A DNA stretch of 64,000 bases from CAYMCO01 sp964388955 (GCA_964388955.1 CAYMCO010000024.1:1-64000); one strand, 5' to 3'. Counted from the stretch's first letter, positions 37,224-46,168 are shown. Notes: a model not told the origin generated them from the sequence alone. Numbers and translations: made by a program.

Positions 37224-37874
37224 ATGCCGATGGCTGAAATGATTCTTCCCCAGGCCTCGCAGCTTGGGATCGTATTGATCGATACCCAGCCCGTCTTCTG
37301 GGAGTACGCATATGGCTCGGATGCCGTCGGAATGGAGCCGGTCATGGTTCGGCTGGAGCACCTGCTGATGCTCAGCGGGTGGCTGGATCTGCCGCTGCTG
37401 GCGACCTTCGAACATCCGGTTTCTGAAAAGGGCGAGCTTCCTCCCCGGTTGGAGAAGTGGTTCCCTGCAGGCGGCGTGCGGCACACGAAACGTACCTACG
37501 ACCTCACCCGGGAGGGGGAGATTCGGTCCGCCCTCGAAGGCATGGGCGTGGCACAGCTGGCGGTGGCTGGTGCGGAGACCGATGTGTGTGTGCTGCAGTC
37601 TGTGTTGGGGCTCCTGGAATTGGGCTACCAGGTGTTCCTGCTGGAAGACTGCCTTTTTACCACCGAGGCCCATCCCGGTCCCGCCCTGCGGCGGATGTAC
37701 AGCCAGGGGGCCGTCCCCAGCACCTTCAAGTCCCTGGCCTACGAACTCTGCGTGAGCGTGGATCACACCCCGTGGTTGGATACCTGGGTGGATGCGGGTC
37801 GCGAGGGATCGCGACCGCTTCCAGATGCGTTTGGGGTGATCGAAGAATTCCCCGAGTGGCATCCGAAAGTCTGA
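37224..37874 (+). CDS. Isochorismatase-family cysteine hydrolase
   Basis: A 216-residue cysteine hydrolase. The Asp-Lys-Cys triad is visible: Asp20 in GIVLIDTQ, Lys89 in HTKRTYDL and Cys122 in GAETDVCVLQS. The family includes isochorismatase, nicotinamidase, biuret and N-carbamoylsarcosine amidohydrolases and ureidoacrylate hydrolases. Its position after an amidinotransferase suggests a C-N hydrolase acting on a guanidino- or ureido-derived compound rather than isochorismate; this is inference. Starts at ATG 37224 or 37230. Confidence 0.85.
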   Translation: MPMAEMILPQASQLGIVLIDTQPVFWEYAYGSDAVGMEPVMVRLEHLLMLSGWLDLPLLATFEHPVSEKGELPPRLEKWFPAGGVRHTKRTYDLTREGEIRSALEGMGVAQLAVAGAETDVCVLQSVLGLLELGYQVFLLEDCLFTTEAHPGPALRRMYSQGAVPSTFKSLAYELCVSVDHTPWLDTWVDAGREGSRPLPDAFGVIEEFPEWHPKV

Positions 37875-38033
37875 CCGCCTCCATTCACGAGTCGGGGGCA
37901 AGCGGGCATCGCCCAATCCCCGACCCCTCTCTGCTGGCAGGCTCGGCAAACCGGAGCCACTCGAGGCATCATTCGCGCGGCTCTGTCTCCGTTCGGCCCA
38001 ACCCCGGGCCAGCTCGAGATGCCTGAAAGAAAC

Positions 38034-38062
38034 TTGCATATCCGCCTTTCTTGTTGTAGGCT
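38034..38062 (+). promoter_or_regulatory. Candidate promoter of IclR copy 2
   Basis: TTGCAT (38034-38039) and TAGGCT (38057-38062) with a 17-base spacer, 66 bases before the chosen start. The -35 lies in ACTTGCATATCCG, closely resembling ACTTGCAAATATCGG at the third IclR promoter. Confidence 0.5.
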
Positions 38063-38128
38063 GGCGTTTGGTACCATCATTTCGGGTTGGAGCAGGTCAA
38101 ACGAGTCTTGCGCGCCGAATACGGGGGG

Positions 38129-38974
38129 ATGGAGCGTGAGCGGAAGGATGTCTGGGGACAGGACATTGCCAAAGGGGGGCGATTGCCGGACTCACGCTAT
38201 TTCATCGAGAGTGTGATCGCCGCACTGAGGGTGGCGGAGAGCTTCCAGGAGTCCGACGCGGGTGACCTGGGAGTGACGCAGATCAGCCAACGTACGGGCC
38301 TGGCAAAGGACCGTGTCTTTCGCGTTCTCACTACGCTGGACCACCTTGGGTATGTTCAGCAGGATCCGGCCTCGAGGCGCTATCGCCTCGGCCCCGGCTT
38401 CTTGATCCTGGGGGAAGCCTATCGCAGACGGCTGGATCTGCGAACATCGGCCATCCCGATTCTGAATGCATTGGCGCAGGGGAGCGGCGATACGGCCTAC
38501 CTGTTTATCCTTGCCGGGGAGAAGGCTTTGTGCGTTGATGTCAGCGTCGGTGACCATATTGTGCAGGCCACTTCCACCGCAGGTGAACTCATCCCATTGC
38601 ACATTGGCGCTGCCCCCAAGGTGTTGCTGGCTTTCATGCCGGAAGAGCAGCGCTCCGCTTTCTTGGCGCGAGCTGATTTGGGGCGTTACACAGAAGTGAC
38701 GATTGTGGATGAGGGAGAGCTGACGGCTGAACTCCAACGCATTCGCGGGCAGGGATACTGCCTTGCGGCAGACGATTATGAGGTAGGGGCATTCGCCGTC
38801 GGCGCGCCGGTCTGGGATCATCGGGGGCAGGCCGTGGCCGCCATCAGCACGGCTACCCCATTGGCACGCGACAGCGAGGCACGCCGGCGGGAGCTGGTGG
38901 AGCTGGTAGTGGCGGCGGCTCAACAGCTCTCGAGAGAACTGGGAGCCGCGGGAACCGAACAGCCTAAGAGCTGA
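38129..38974 (+). CDS. IclR family transcriptional regulator (copy 2)
   Basis: A 281-residue regulator. The winged helix-turn-helix (about residues 28-90) contains VTQISQRTGLAKDRVFRVLT, and the effector domain contains PLHIGAAPKVLLAFM and DDYEVGAFAVGAPVWDHRG. The extra roughly 25 N-terminal residues are charged. The ATG at 38129 follows a G-rich ACGGGGGG; a TTG at 38087 is an alternative. It precedes a small gene and a UroD-like gene in the same direction, its likely targets. It is more similar to its two island paralogues than to generic IclR. Confidence 0.88.
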   Translation: MERERKDVWGQDIAKGGRLPDSRYFIESVIAALRVAESFQESDAGDLGVTQISQRTGLAKDRVFRVLTTLDHLGYVQQDPASRRYRLGPGFLILGEAYRRRLDLRTSAIPILNALAQGSGDTAYLFILAGEKALCVDVSVGDHIVQATSTAGELIPLHIGAAPKVLLAFMPEEQRSAFLARADLGRYTEVTIVDEGELTAELQRIRGQGYCLAADDYEVGAFAVGAPVWDHRGQAVAAISTATPLARDSEARRRELVELVVAAAQQLSRELGAAGTEQPKS

Positions 38975-39073
38975 ACACACGCGGTGAAGGGCAAGAGGCT
39001 TAGGGCTGTATTCGTGTAGAACTGGATGTGCCCCAGCTTTGGCACAACATCCGTGCATGACGGAGGAGGGTCA

Positions 39074-39271
39074 ATGGGCAGGGATCAAGAGAAAGCGCTG
39101 CTGGCGGCGGTAAGGGAACGGTTGAATCCCCCCACGCGGGAGGAGCTGGATGCGATCACCGCCAAATGGCTGTTCGGAGAGAACGCGGAGAAAATGATGG
39201 AGCATGCTCCCTGGAGCTTCGTGCTCCTGAAACTGATGTGGAAAGAAGGGGAAGAACCATGGGAAAGCTAG
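39074..39271 (+). CDS. Small hypothetical protein upstream of the UroD-like gene
   Basis: A 65-residue, probably helical acidic protein without membrane segments; no family recognised. GGAGGAGGG four bases before the ATG supports expression. Its sequence has DAITAKWLFGENAEKMMEHAPW and a conserved-looking Trp-rich end (given only in part). It directly precedes the UroD-like gene in the IclR2 unit, so it may be a small subunit or partner of that enzyme. Confidence 0.55.
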   Translation: MGRDQEKALLAAVRERLNPPTREELDAITAKWLFGENAEKMMEHAPWSFVLLKLMWKEGEEPWES

Positions 39272-39375
39272 CAGAGGGCTTCCTTGTGCCGGACAAAGAT
39301 GTCTTGCTCGTGGCGGTGAGCGCTGGCCGACGATCACCATGTGATCCGGCGCATCCAGGCGGAGCCATGCCGTGA
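39259..39375 (+). CDS. Very small overlapping ORF
   Basis: A 38-codon frame whose ATG lies 13 bases inside the end of the preceding small gene and whose TGA overlaps the GTG start of the UroD-like gene. The tight overlaps on both sides would allow translational coupling. No family is recognised (MGKLAEGFLVPDKDVLLVAV), and it may be non-coding. Confidence 0.25.
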   Translation: MGKLAEGFLVPDKDVLLVAVSAGRRSPCDPAHPGGAMP

Positions 39376-40541
39376 ATGAGCGAATGACGAGCTATGAAAG
39401 GGTCGAGAAAGCCTGGAACCTGGAAGAATCCGACCGGGTTCCGGTGGCGCCGCTGGTGATCTACGTCCTGCCATACCAGGCTGGCCTCTCCTTTAAGCAT
39501 TTCTTCGACGATCCGGAACGCATGGTCGATGCGGTCATCGACCAGATCGATTTGGTGGGGGACAACATCCATCCGTTGCTCACCGTCCACGACCATCACG
39601 CCATCCTGCCCAACACCGGCTGGGAGACCACCACTTTGCACTGGCGCTTCTGGGAGCATTTTCCGCCCGAAGGCAACATCCCCAGCTCCTATTTCGACCG
39701 GGTGATGTTTGATGACTATGAGGACATCAGGCGGCGCGGATTCGCCCAGGTTCTTTTCAACAAACAGTTGCATCACAGCGTGTTTGAGAAGGGCATCGAC
39801 AAATGGCTGTACGACGGATTCGAATATCCCATTGATTTCTGGAAGGCCTGGCGCCGGTTCGTGGAACAGACGGGAAAGGCGCTCATGTTCGGCACCCGAG
39901 CCACCATCCCCTTTGACTACCTGATCTACTGGCGCACTTTCGAGGGCATTACACAGGACGTCGTCGAGCGCCCTGACGAGGTCAAGGATTTGTGCGAGAT
40001 CATCGGCGAATACGAGATCGTGCGCGCCATGGCCAAGTGCATGCAGGCTGGCGCCGGGGAAGTGCCGGGCGCGGAGAACATCTTTCTGCAGATGGGTCTG
40101 TGCGGCATGCCGTACATCTCGCCGCGGGTGTTCGACGAATTCGTCTACCCGTACATGAAGAAACAGGCGGATATGGCTGTCAAGAGGGGCTTCAAGGTCC
40201 ACTTCCACCTGGACGGAGATATGACCTTGGTGCTGGACCGACTCAGCCACATCGCCGATGGATTGCCCAAAGGGAGGATCCTGTTGGATTTCGAGAAGAC
40301 GGACATGAAGAAGGCCAAACAGATCCTGGGTGACAAGGTGTGCATTTACGGCAACGTGCCCGCAGCCAAGATGGTCTATGGCACGCCGGAGGAAGTCGAC
40401 GAATACTGTCGGGATCTCATCCAGGATTGCGCGCCAGGGGGCGGCTTCATCTTGGGGACCGAATGTGAGGTGCCTTGGGACGCCAAGCCGGAGAACGTGC
40501 GCGCCATGATCGCGGCTGCGGAGAAGTACGGGCGCTACTAG
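39372..40541 (+). CDS. UroD/MtaA-family protein, possible methyltransferase
   Basis: A 389-residue TIM-barrel protein of the uroporphyrinogen decarboxylase superfamily. Superfamily marks include KVCIYGNVPAAKMVYGTPEEV (partial strand-helix) and a C-terminal GTECEVPWDAKPENVRAM. No haem pathway genes are near, so a role like the corrinoid methyltransferases MtaA/MtbA/CmuA is more likely than haem synthesis. However the usual zinc site His-x-Cys reads His279-Leu-Asp281 (HLDGD), with a possible third ligand at Cys365. Substrate is unknown. Start GTG 39372 overlaps an upstream stop; ATG 39384 is an alternative. Confidence 0.78.
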   Translation: MNERMTSYERVEKAWNLEESDRVPVAPLVIYVLPYQAGLSFKHFFDDPERMVDAVIDQIDLVGDNIHPLLTVHDHHAILPNTGWETTTLHWRFWEHFPPEGNIPSSYFDRVMFDDYEDIRRRGFAQVLFNKQLHHSVFEKGIDKWLYDGFEYPIDFWKAWRRFVEQTGKALMFGTRATIPFDYLIYWRTFEGITQDVVERPDEVKDLCEIIGEYEIVRAMAKCMQAGAGEVPGAENIFLQMGLCGMPYISPRVFDEFVYPYMKKQADMAVKRGFKVHFHLDGDMTLVLDRLSHIADGLPKGRILLDFEKTDMKKAKQILGDKVCIYGNVPAAKMVYGTPEEVDEYCRDLIQDCAPGGGFILGTECEVPWDAKPENVRAMIAAAEKYGRY

Positions 40542-40764
40542 CGCTGTGATCCGCCCGAAAGCGCCTGGCGGCGGGTGCATCCGGTCATCTGTTGCATGGG
40601 CATTGGCCTCGTATCTCAGAGGCTGTGCCCTGGGGCGGAGAGACGAAGTTGAGTTAGCATCCGTGCGGCCTGGCAGCGGTCTACTTGAACGGATGAATCG
40701 GCATTCGGTTTGCGGCCCCGCGGGATGGGCGGGATTTGGCCCCCCGCCCCCGAACGGACCTCTT

Positions 40765-40823
40765 CCCCTCCCCCAGCGTCCGGAGGACCGGGGAAAACGG
40801 CCCCAGGGGCGCTGGGGAAGGGG
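40765..40823. repeat. GC-rich palindromic intergenic repeat
   Basis: Arms 40765-40778 and 40810-40823 pair at 13 of 14 positions (CCCCAGCG with CGCTGGGG at the core). It is of the same C-run/G-run type as the elements at 22.6 kb and 60.2 kb and may also act as a terminator after the UroD-like gene. Confidence 0.5.
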
Positions 40824-40917
40824 GCCATCGAGGCCGATCCCTGCACATCCGAGATCTCAGGTTCGGCAATTTGCACGGCTGGTTTTACCCTACTTCATAG
40901 AATATTATCTTTGACAC

Positions 40918-40946
40918 TTGCAAATATCGGCCATCGCGTGTAGTCT
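40918..40946 (+). promoter_or_regulatory. Candidate promoter of IclR copy 3
   Basis: TTGCAA (40918-40923) and TAGTCT (40941-40946) with a 17-base spacer. The surroundings ACTTGCAAATATCGG match the -35 region of IclR copy 2. A TTGACA at 40911 has no correctly spaced -10. Confidence 0.5.
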
Positions 40947-41099
40947 TTTTCCAATCGGGGGAACGTCGTTTTGGTATTCAAAACGACTGCGGGCGAGTCT
41001 TTCTGATCCATTGCGAAGATGACAATCTGGGTGCGGGGCCGGCATCGGGGTTTGCTTGCGCCCATCCTCATTCATGCCCCGGGGGCAGGGGAGTCAACA

Positions 41100-41948
41100 T
41101 TGTCCGAGAGTCGATACACCATTCAGAGCCTCGACGCGGCGTTGGACGTGATTGAAAGTTTCCTGGTCGGAAACGGCGGGCCGCGCGGGGTGACCGAAAT
41201 CAGCCGAGAGACGGGGTTGAACAAGAGCCGTGTGTTCCGGATCTTGGACACTCTGGCGGGGCGCGGTTATATCACTCAGGATCCGCTGTCGCTGAAGTAT
41301 AGCCTCGGGCCTGGTTGCCTGCGCATCGCGGAGGGCTACCGCCAGGGGCTCGACTTGAGTCGGTTGAGCCGGCCGATCCTGCTCGAGCTGGCGGAGGAGA
41401 GCGGGGATGCGGCCCACTTGTTGGTCCTGTTCGCGGACCAGGCCGTCACTCTGGATATCCAACGAGGCAGGAACTTCCTGCAGGCGTCCGAGTCTGTAGG
41501 CCAGGCCTTTCCCCTCTATATCGGCTGTGCGCCCAAGATCTTGCTCGCCAATCTGCCCGAGGTGCAGCGCTCGCAAATTATTGACAATATGGATATCCAA
41601 ATCCATACGAAGCACACCACTCCCAGCCGGGAGGCTTTGCGGCAAGAACTCGAGATCATCCGCCGGCAGGATTACTGGGTGGCGGATGATGACTATGAAG
41701 CGGGGATCTTCGCCGTGGGCGCGGCCGTCCGGGACCAGAGCGGCCGGGTGGTCGCCGGGATCAGCCTGACCACTCCCAACATACGTCACACACCGCAGCG
41801 GGAGCAGGAGAACACGCGCTTGGTGATCGAGGCCGCAGCCCGCCTGTCTGCGGCAATGGGTTTCCGGGGAGAATGGACGCCGGGGGCTTTCACCTCGGCG
41901 GCGGAGAATCCCACGTCGGGCGGCGACGATGGAGGTCTGGATCGGTGA
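41100..41948 (+). CDS. IclR family transcriptional regulator (copy 3)
   Basis: A 282-residue regulator with a helix-turn-helix (about residues 8-65; VTEISRETGLNKSRVFRILD) and IclR effector domain (PLYIGCAPKILLANL, DDDYEAGIFAVGAAV). TTG 41100 is chosen because AGGGGAG lies eight bases upstream and the earlier part of the frame (from 41019) is not family-like. Its TGA overlaps the GTG of the first transporter gene, so regulator and transporter are one operon, which makes the transporter its likely target. Confidence 0.88.
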   Translation: MSESRYTIQSLDAALDVIESFLVGNGGPRGVTEISRETGLNKSRVFRILDTLAGRGYITQDPLSLKYSLGPGCLRIAEGYRQGLDLSRLSRPILLELAEESGDAAHLLVLFADQAVTLDIQRGRNFLQASESVGQAFPLYIGCAPKILLANLPEVQRSQIIDNMDIQIHTKHTTPSREALRQELEIIRRQDYWVADDDYEAGIFAVGAAVRDQSGRVVAGISLTTPNIRHTPQREQENTRLVIEAAARLSAAMGFRGEWTPGAFTSAAENPTSGGDDGGLDR

Positions 41949-42982
41949 GTCGAGGGGAATACCTGCTGCGCCGGCTGGGTCTCGGGGTGCTGGTAATCCT
42001 CGGTGTGTTGATGGTCACCTTCATTGTCTCCCAAGTGGTGCCTGGCGATCCTGCGCGGCTGTACCTCGGGCCGCGCGCAAGCCCGGAGCGTCTGGAGGAG
42101 GTGCGCCAGGAACTGGGGTTGAATGACCCCTTGCCGGTCCAATTTGCGCGCTACGTGGTCAGGACCTTCCACGGTGAACTAGGGCTTTCCTTCCGCACCA
42201 AGAGGCCCATTCTGGAGGACATCAAGATCCGTCTGCCCGCTACCATGGAATTGGTGATTGCCTCCATGCTCTTGGCGTTGGTCGTCGGCGTGCCTGTAGG
42301 CGTTTTGGGCGCGGCGAGGCGGGGCAAGATCTTCGACCAACTCAGCCGGGTGGTCACGATCGGTGGGGTCTCGATTCCCTCCTTTTGGCTGGCGCTCTTG
42401 CTGCAGTTGGTCTTTTTCCTGTATCTGGGATGGCTTCCGCTGGGCGGGCGCGTGAGCCAGGATACGTTGCTCAACAACCCGATCCATGTGATCACGGGAT
42501 TCTACTTGGTGGATACCGTGCTGGCCGGCAATTGGGCCGCACTCAAGGATGTCGTCCTCCATATGATCCTGCCGGTGGTGGTTCTGTCGACTTACCCCAT
42601 CAGCCTCGCGGTGCGCATGACCCGAGCATCGATGATCGATGTGCTGTCCGAGACATATGTGACCGCGGCTCGGGCCGCCGGCCTCTCAGAGCGAGAGATC
42701 CTCTTCAGGCTGGCGTTGAAGAACGGCATTGTGCCCACCCTGACCATCATGGGCCTGCTCTTCGCCTATTCGATCACCGGGGCGGTGCTGGTCGAGATCG
42801 TCTTCACTTGGCCGGGCATGGGGAGCTATATGGCGGATGCGATCCTGAACAGCGATATCTACGTCCTCTTTGGGGTCACCTTGGTGATCACCCTGATCTA
42901 CATCGTTGTCAACCTGACCGTCGACTTCATTCAGGCGACGCTGGATCCACGCGTGCGCCTGGGTGAGAAGGGCGAAGTCTGA
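41945..42982 (+). CDS. Peptide/nickel-type ABC transporter permease (DppB-like)
   Basis: A 345-residue permease with the OppB/DppB N terminus (EYLLRRLGLGVLVILGVLMV, then FIVSQVVPGDPARLY) and the coupling region YVTAARAAGLSEREILFRLA. About six membrane helices. GTG 41945 overlaps the IclR stop (GTGA). Together with the next three genes and the binding protein it forms a complete importer for peptides, nickel or other oligo-cationic or amino solutes. Confidence 0.92.
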   Translation: MSRGEYLLRRLGLGVLVILGVLMVTFIVSQVVPGDPARLYLGPRASPERLEEVRQELGLNDPLPVQFARYVVRTFHGELGLSFRTKRPILEDIKIRLPATMELVIASMLLALVVGVPVGVLGAARRGKIFDQLSRVVTIGGVSIPSFWLALLLQLVFFLYLGWLPLGGRVSQDTLLNNPIHVITGFYLVDTVLAGNWAALKDVVLHMILPVVVLSTYPISLAVRMTRASMIDVLSETYVTAARAAGLSEREILFRLALKNGIVPTLTIMGLLFAYSITGAVLVEIVFTWPGMGSYMADAILNSDIYVLFGVTLVITLIYIVVNLTVDFIQATLDPRVRLGEKGEV

Positions 42983-42984
42983 GG

Positions 42985-43896
42985 ATGACGACTGTCAGCA
43001 TCCCCAAGCGGCTGATGGGGATCCTGCCCAGGGCGGAGGTCGAGCCCGGATCGACGGTCTGGTATTTCAAGCGCGATCGGATCGCGATGATCAGCCTGGC
43101 CGTGATCCTGATCATGGCCCTGCTGGCCGTCTTCGCGCCCGCGATCACACCCTATCCGGCGCAAGGCCGGGGCGAACCGAACATCATCGATAAGCTGCTG
43201 CCGCCGAGCCCGGCGCATATCTTCGGAACTGATCCATTGGGGCGGGATGTGCTGGCGCGCGTGCTCTTCGGCGCACGCACCTCGCTGCTGGCAGGGGTGG
43301 CGATTGTGGGCATCTCTGTGGTGGTCGGCACAGTCTTGGGGGCGCTGGCGGGCTTTTTCGGGGGCTGGGTGGACGAGGTCATCATGCGCATCACCGACAT
43401 CTTCCTGGCCTTCCCGCCGCTGCTGCTGGCAATGACCGTGGCGGCTGTGCTCGATCCGAGCCTGTTCAACGCCATCCTGTCCATCACCCTGACCTGGTGG
43501 CCCTGGTACACACGCCTGGCGCGAGCCCAGGCGATCTCTGTGCGCGAGCGGGACTATGTCAAGGCGGCCCGCGGCATCGGTGTGAGCGATCCGACCATTA
43601 TCCGCCGCCATATCCTGCCAAACATAATCACCCCCATCCTGGTCCAGGGCACCCTGGATCTGGGGGCGGCCATCCTGACCGTCAGCGCGCTCAGCTTCCT
43701 CGGATTGGGCGTGCCGCCTCCAACGGCGGACTGGGGTTCGATGGTGCGAGAAGGCCGCACGTACATCCAAAACGGACGCTGGTGGATCCCCACATTCCCG
43801 GGCTTGGCGCTGTTCGTGACCACCATGGCTTTCAACTTGCTGGGGGACGGCATTCAGGTGGTGACCAACCCGCGCGCCCGAGGGGAGACGCAGTGA
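42985..43896 (+). CDS. Peptide/nickel-type ABC transporter permease (DppC-like)
   Basis: The second membrane subunit, 303 residues, with the OppC_N opening, IFGTDPLGRDVLARVLFGAR and coupling motif YVKAARGIGVSDPTIIRRHI, followed by PNIITPILVQ. It begins two bases after the DppB-like stop and its stop overlaps the next start (TGATG), showing a tightly packed operon. Confidence 0.92.
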   Translation: MTTVSIPKRLMGILPRAEVEPGSTVWYFKRDRIAMISLAVILIMALLAVFAPAITPYPAQGRGEPNIIDKLLPPSPAHIFGTDPLGRDVLARVLFGARTSLLAGVAIVGISVVVGTVLGALAGFFGGWVDEVIMRITDIFLAFPPLLLAMTVAAVLDPSLFNAILSITLTWWPWYTRLARAQAISVRERDYVKAARGIGVSDPTIIRRHILPNIITPILVQGTLDLGAAILTVSALSFLGLGVPPPTADWGSMVREGRTYIQNGRWWIPTFPGLALFVTTMAFNLLGDGIQVVTNPRARGETQ

Positions 43897-44888
43897 TGCC
43901 GGACCCTCTGCTTTCTGTAGAGGATCTGCGCGTCGTCTTCCCTACGCCCCATGGCGAGGTGCACGCGGTATCGGGAGTCAGCTTCGATGTCCCGCGCGGG
44001 GGAATCTTCGGCATCGTTGGTGAATCGGGCTGCGGCAAGACGGTCACCGGCCGGTCCATCCTGCGCATCGTCCCCCCTCCCGGCAGGATCGCCGCCGGCA
44101 GGATCGTCTTCAACGGGCACGATTTGCTGCAGGAAAGCGAGCACGGAATGCGCCAGATTCGCGGCCGACGGATCGCGATGGTGTTTCAGGATCCGGCGAC
44201 TGCCCTGAATCCGCTGTTCACCATCGGGGCGCAGCTCGAGGCCATCATGAAGCGCCACAAGATCGCCTCGGGGAGCCAATTGAGAGACCGGGAGACGGAG
44301 ATCCTGGCGGATCTGGGGCTTCCAGACCCTGCGGATCTGCTGAAGACTTATCCCCACCAGTTGTCCGGCGGAATGCAGCAGCGAGCGATGATCGCCATGG
44401 CGCTTTCCACGGAGCCCGACCTGATTATCGCGGATGAGCCCACCTCGGCCCTGGATGTGACCATTCAGTCCCAGATTCTGGAGCTGTTGGTGCGCCTCCG
44501 TGAGGAACGGGGCGTGACGATTATCATGATCACCCACGACCTCGGGGTCGTGGCGGAGACCTGCGATGAGGTGGCGGTGTTCTACTTGGGCAAGATCGCC
44601 GAGCAGGGCTCCGTGCGCGACATTTTCCACCGCACCAAGCACCCTTATACGGCGGGCTTGATGGCCGCGCTGCCGAATCCACAGCGCTGGGGGAAGGCGC
44701 TGATGGCCATCCCCGGGTCGGTGCCCACTGGCATTGATGTTCTGCCGGGCTGTGCCTTCGAGCCCCGCTGCGCCGAACGGATGGAGATCTGCTCCCAGGC
44801 GATGCCGCAGGAGGTTGAGGTGGAGACCCGGCACCGGGTGTCCTGCTATCTGTACACGCGGGAGCGGGCGCTGGAGGCGGGCGAGTGA
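43896..44888 (+). CDS. Peptide/nickel-type ABC transporter ATPase (DppD-like)
   Basis: A 330-residue ATPase. Walker A is GESGCGKT, the signature LSGGMQQR, Walker B LIIADEPTSALD, and the C-terminal OppD/DppD extension contains the Cys pattern PGCAFEPRCAERMEIC, often associated with an Fe-S or zinc site in this subfamily. ATG 43896 overlaps the stop of the DppC-like gene; the longer frame from 43497 lies inside that gene. Confidence 0.92.
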   Translation: MPDPLLSVEDLRVVFPTPHGEVHAVSGVSFDVPRGGIFGIVGESGCGKTVTGRSILRIVPPPGRIAAGRIVFNGHDLLQESEHGMRQIRGRRIAMVFQDPATALNPLFTIGAQLEAIMKRHKIASGSQLRDRETEILADLGLPDPADLLKTYPHQLSGGMQQRAMIAMALSTEPDLIIADEPTSALDVTIQSQILELLVRLREERGVTIIMITHDLGVVAETCDEVAVFYLGKIAEQGSVRDIFHRTKHPYTAGLMAALPNPQRWGKALMAIPGSVPTGIDVLPGCAFEPRCAERMEICSQAMPQEVEVETRHRVSCYLYTRERALEAGE

Positions 44889-45865
44889 GTGCGGGCAGGG
44901 AGGTACTGCTGGATATCCGCGGACTCACCATGGATTATGTCTCATCGAGCGGCCTGTTCGGCCGCGACGAGCGCCGGGTTCGAGTGTTGGAGGATCTGAA
45001 CCTGCAGATCTACCGCGGTGAGACACTGGGGGTGGTGGGCGAATCCGGGTGCGGAAAGACCACCCTGGCCAACTGCGTGGCGCGTTTCGTCAAGCCCAGC
45101 GCGGGGCAGGTGATCTTCGATGGTCGTGACCTCCTGAGCCTGGACCATAGCAGCCTGCGCAGAGTGCGCAGCGAAATGCAGATGGTCTTCCAGAATCCCT
45201 TCAACTCGCTCAACCCGCGCATGGAAGTGGTGGATTTGGTGGCCGAGCCGCTGCGTACGCACACGGATCTGCGAGGCAAGAGCTTGAGAGGTCGGGTGCT
45301 GGAGCTGCTGCAGGAGGTAGGTCTGGGTGCGGAGCATATGGATCGCCATCCGCACGAGCTGAGCGGCGGGCAGGCACAGCGCGTGGCCCTCGCGCGCGCC
45401 CTGGCATTGAACCCCAGGCTTTTGCTGCTGGATGAGCCCACCTCTGCCCTCGACGTCTCTGTGCAGGCGCAGATCGTCAATCTGCTCGAATCTCTGCAGG
45501 CGGATCACGATCTAACCTATATGTTCATATCGCACGGGCTGGGTGTGGTGCAGCACATCAGCGATTGCATTGCGGTGCTCTACTTGGGGGAGGTGGTTGA
45601 ACTCGCCCCCCGCGATCAGATCTTCCAGACGCCGAAGCATCCATACACGCAGGCTTTGTTTTCGGCGACGCCCATACCAGATCCCGACAGCGGCAAAGAG
45701 CGCATCGTCCTGGAGGGGAATGTTCCCAGCCCGGCGGATCCACCACCGGGGTGCCGTTTCCACACCCGGTGCCCGGAGGTGATGGATGTATGCCGGGAGG
45801 TGAAGCCCTGGGCGACGACGGTGGAAAAGGGGCATTGGGCGACCTGCCACCTGCTGGTTGGATAG
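44885..45865 (+). CDS. Peptide/nickel-type ABC transporter ATPase (DppF-like)
   Basis: The partner ATPase, 326 residues: Walker A GESGCGKTT, signature LSGGQAQR, Walker B LLLLDEPTSALD, switch His in MFISHGLGVV, and the C-terminal PPGCRFHTRCPEVMDVC motif. The GTG overlaps the stop of the DppD-like gene. It is followed after about 300 bases by the binding-protein gene. Confidence 0.92.
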   Translation: MSAGREVLLDIRGLTMDYVSSSGLFGRDERRVRVLEDLNLQIYRGETLGVVGESGCGKTTLANCVARFVKPSAGQVIFDGRDLLSLDHSSLRRVRSEMQMVFQNPFNSLNPRMEVVDLVAEPLRTHTDLRGKSLRGRVLELLQEVGLGAEHMDRHPHELSGGQAQRVALARALALNPRLLLLDEPTSALDVSVQAQIVNLLESLQADHDLTYMFISHGLGVVQHISDCIAVLYLGEVVELAPRDQIFQTPKHPYTQALFSATPIPDPDSGKERIVLEGNVPSPADPPPGCRFHTRCPEVMDVCREVKPWATTVEKGHWATCHLLVG

Positions 45866-46168
45866 GGGGGCGACACTGCTATCCATAGGGGAAGGGGCCG
45901 GGGGCCCGGATGCATGCATATCACTCTAACCCGCAATTAGGGGCTGGTGCCGGGGAGCCCGCCTGACACTGTCGCATCAGGGTGCCAGGGAAAACCGGCT
46001 GGCCCGGTCGCGCCGGGCCGAGTGCGCCGGCAGGCGAACGGCTGCCCCCGTCTCGGGGGCAGCCTAGAGACGATCTCTCCATGATCTATGGAAAGGAGGA
46101 CCAAGGGAGGCAAGAACAACAATATGATGCAGATCCACGACGAAACCGAAGTTCAGGAGAAGATGGAA
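45866..46168. other. Region before the binding-protein gene, with stem-loop
   Basis: It contains a 10-bp stem-loop (46040-46064), and two purine-rich ribosome-binding-like tracts (GAAAGGAGGA at 46091-46100, CAGGAGA at 46154-46160). Open frames from 46088 and 46124 run into the binding-protein gene, so its start is ambiguous. No other gene is seen. Confidence 0.45.
46040..46064 (+). terminator. Stem-loop upstream of the binding-protein gene
   Basis: GGCTGCCCCC (46040-46049) pairs perfectly with GGGGGCAGCC (46055-46064) around GTCTC. There is no U tract. As in the pot operon, a hairpin between ATPase or permease genes and the binding-protein gene could set relative mRNA levels or be a partial terminator. 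Confidence 0.5.

Larger units (their letters stand above)
40542..41099. other. Intergenic region with palindrome and IclR promoter
   Basis: About 560 bases without a supported gene. It contains a GC-rich imperfect palindrome (40765-40823) and the promoter of the third IclR gene (40918-40946), both listed separately. AGGGGAG at 41086-41092 serves the TTG start at 41100. Confidence 0.5.

Noticed and set aside
39156..40580. A 474-codon open frame antisense to the UroD-like gene
   Set aside because: Low-complexity translation; the plus strand encodes a recognisable TIM-barrel protein.
40911..40916. A perfect TTGACA before the third IclR gene
   Set aside because: No -10 box at 16-18 bases; the TTGCAA seven bases later has correct spacing to TAGTCT.
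41088..41112. A TCCGAGAG resembling part of a guanidine-I riboswitch
   Set aside because: The other conserved ykkC segments are absent and the sequence overlaps the start of the third IclR gene.
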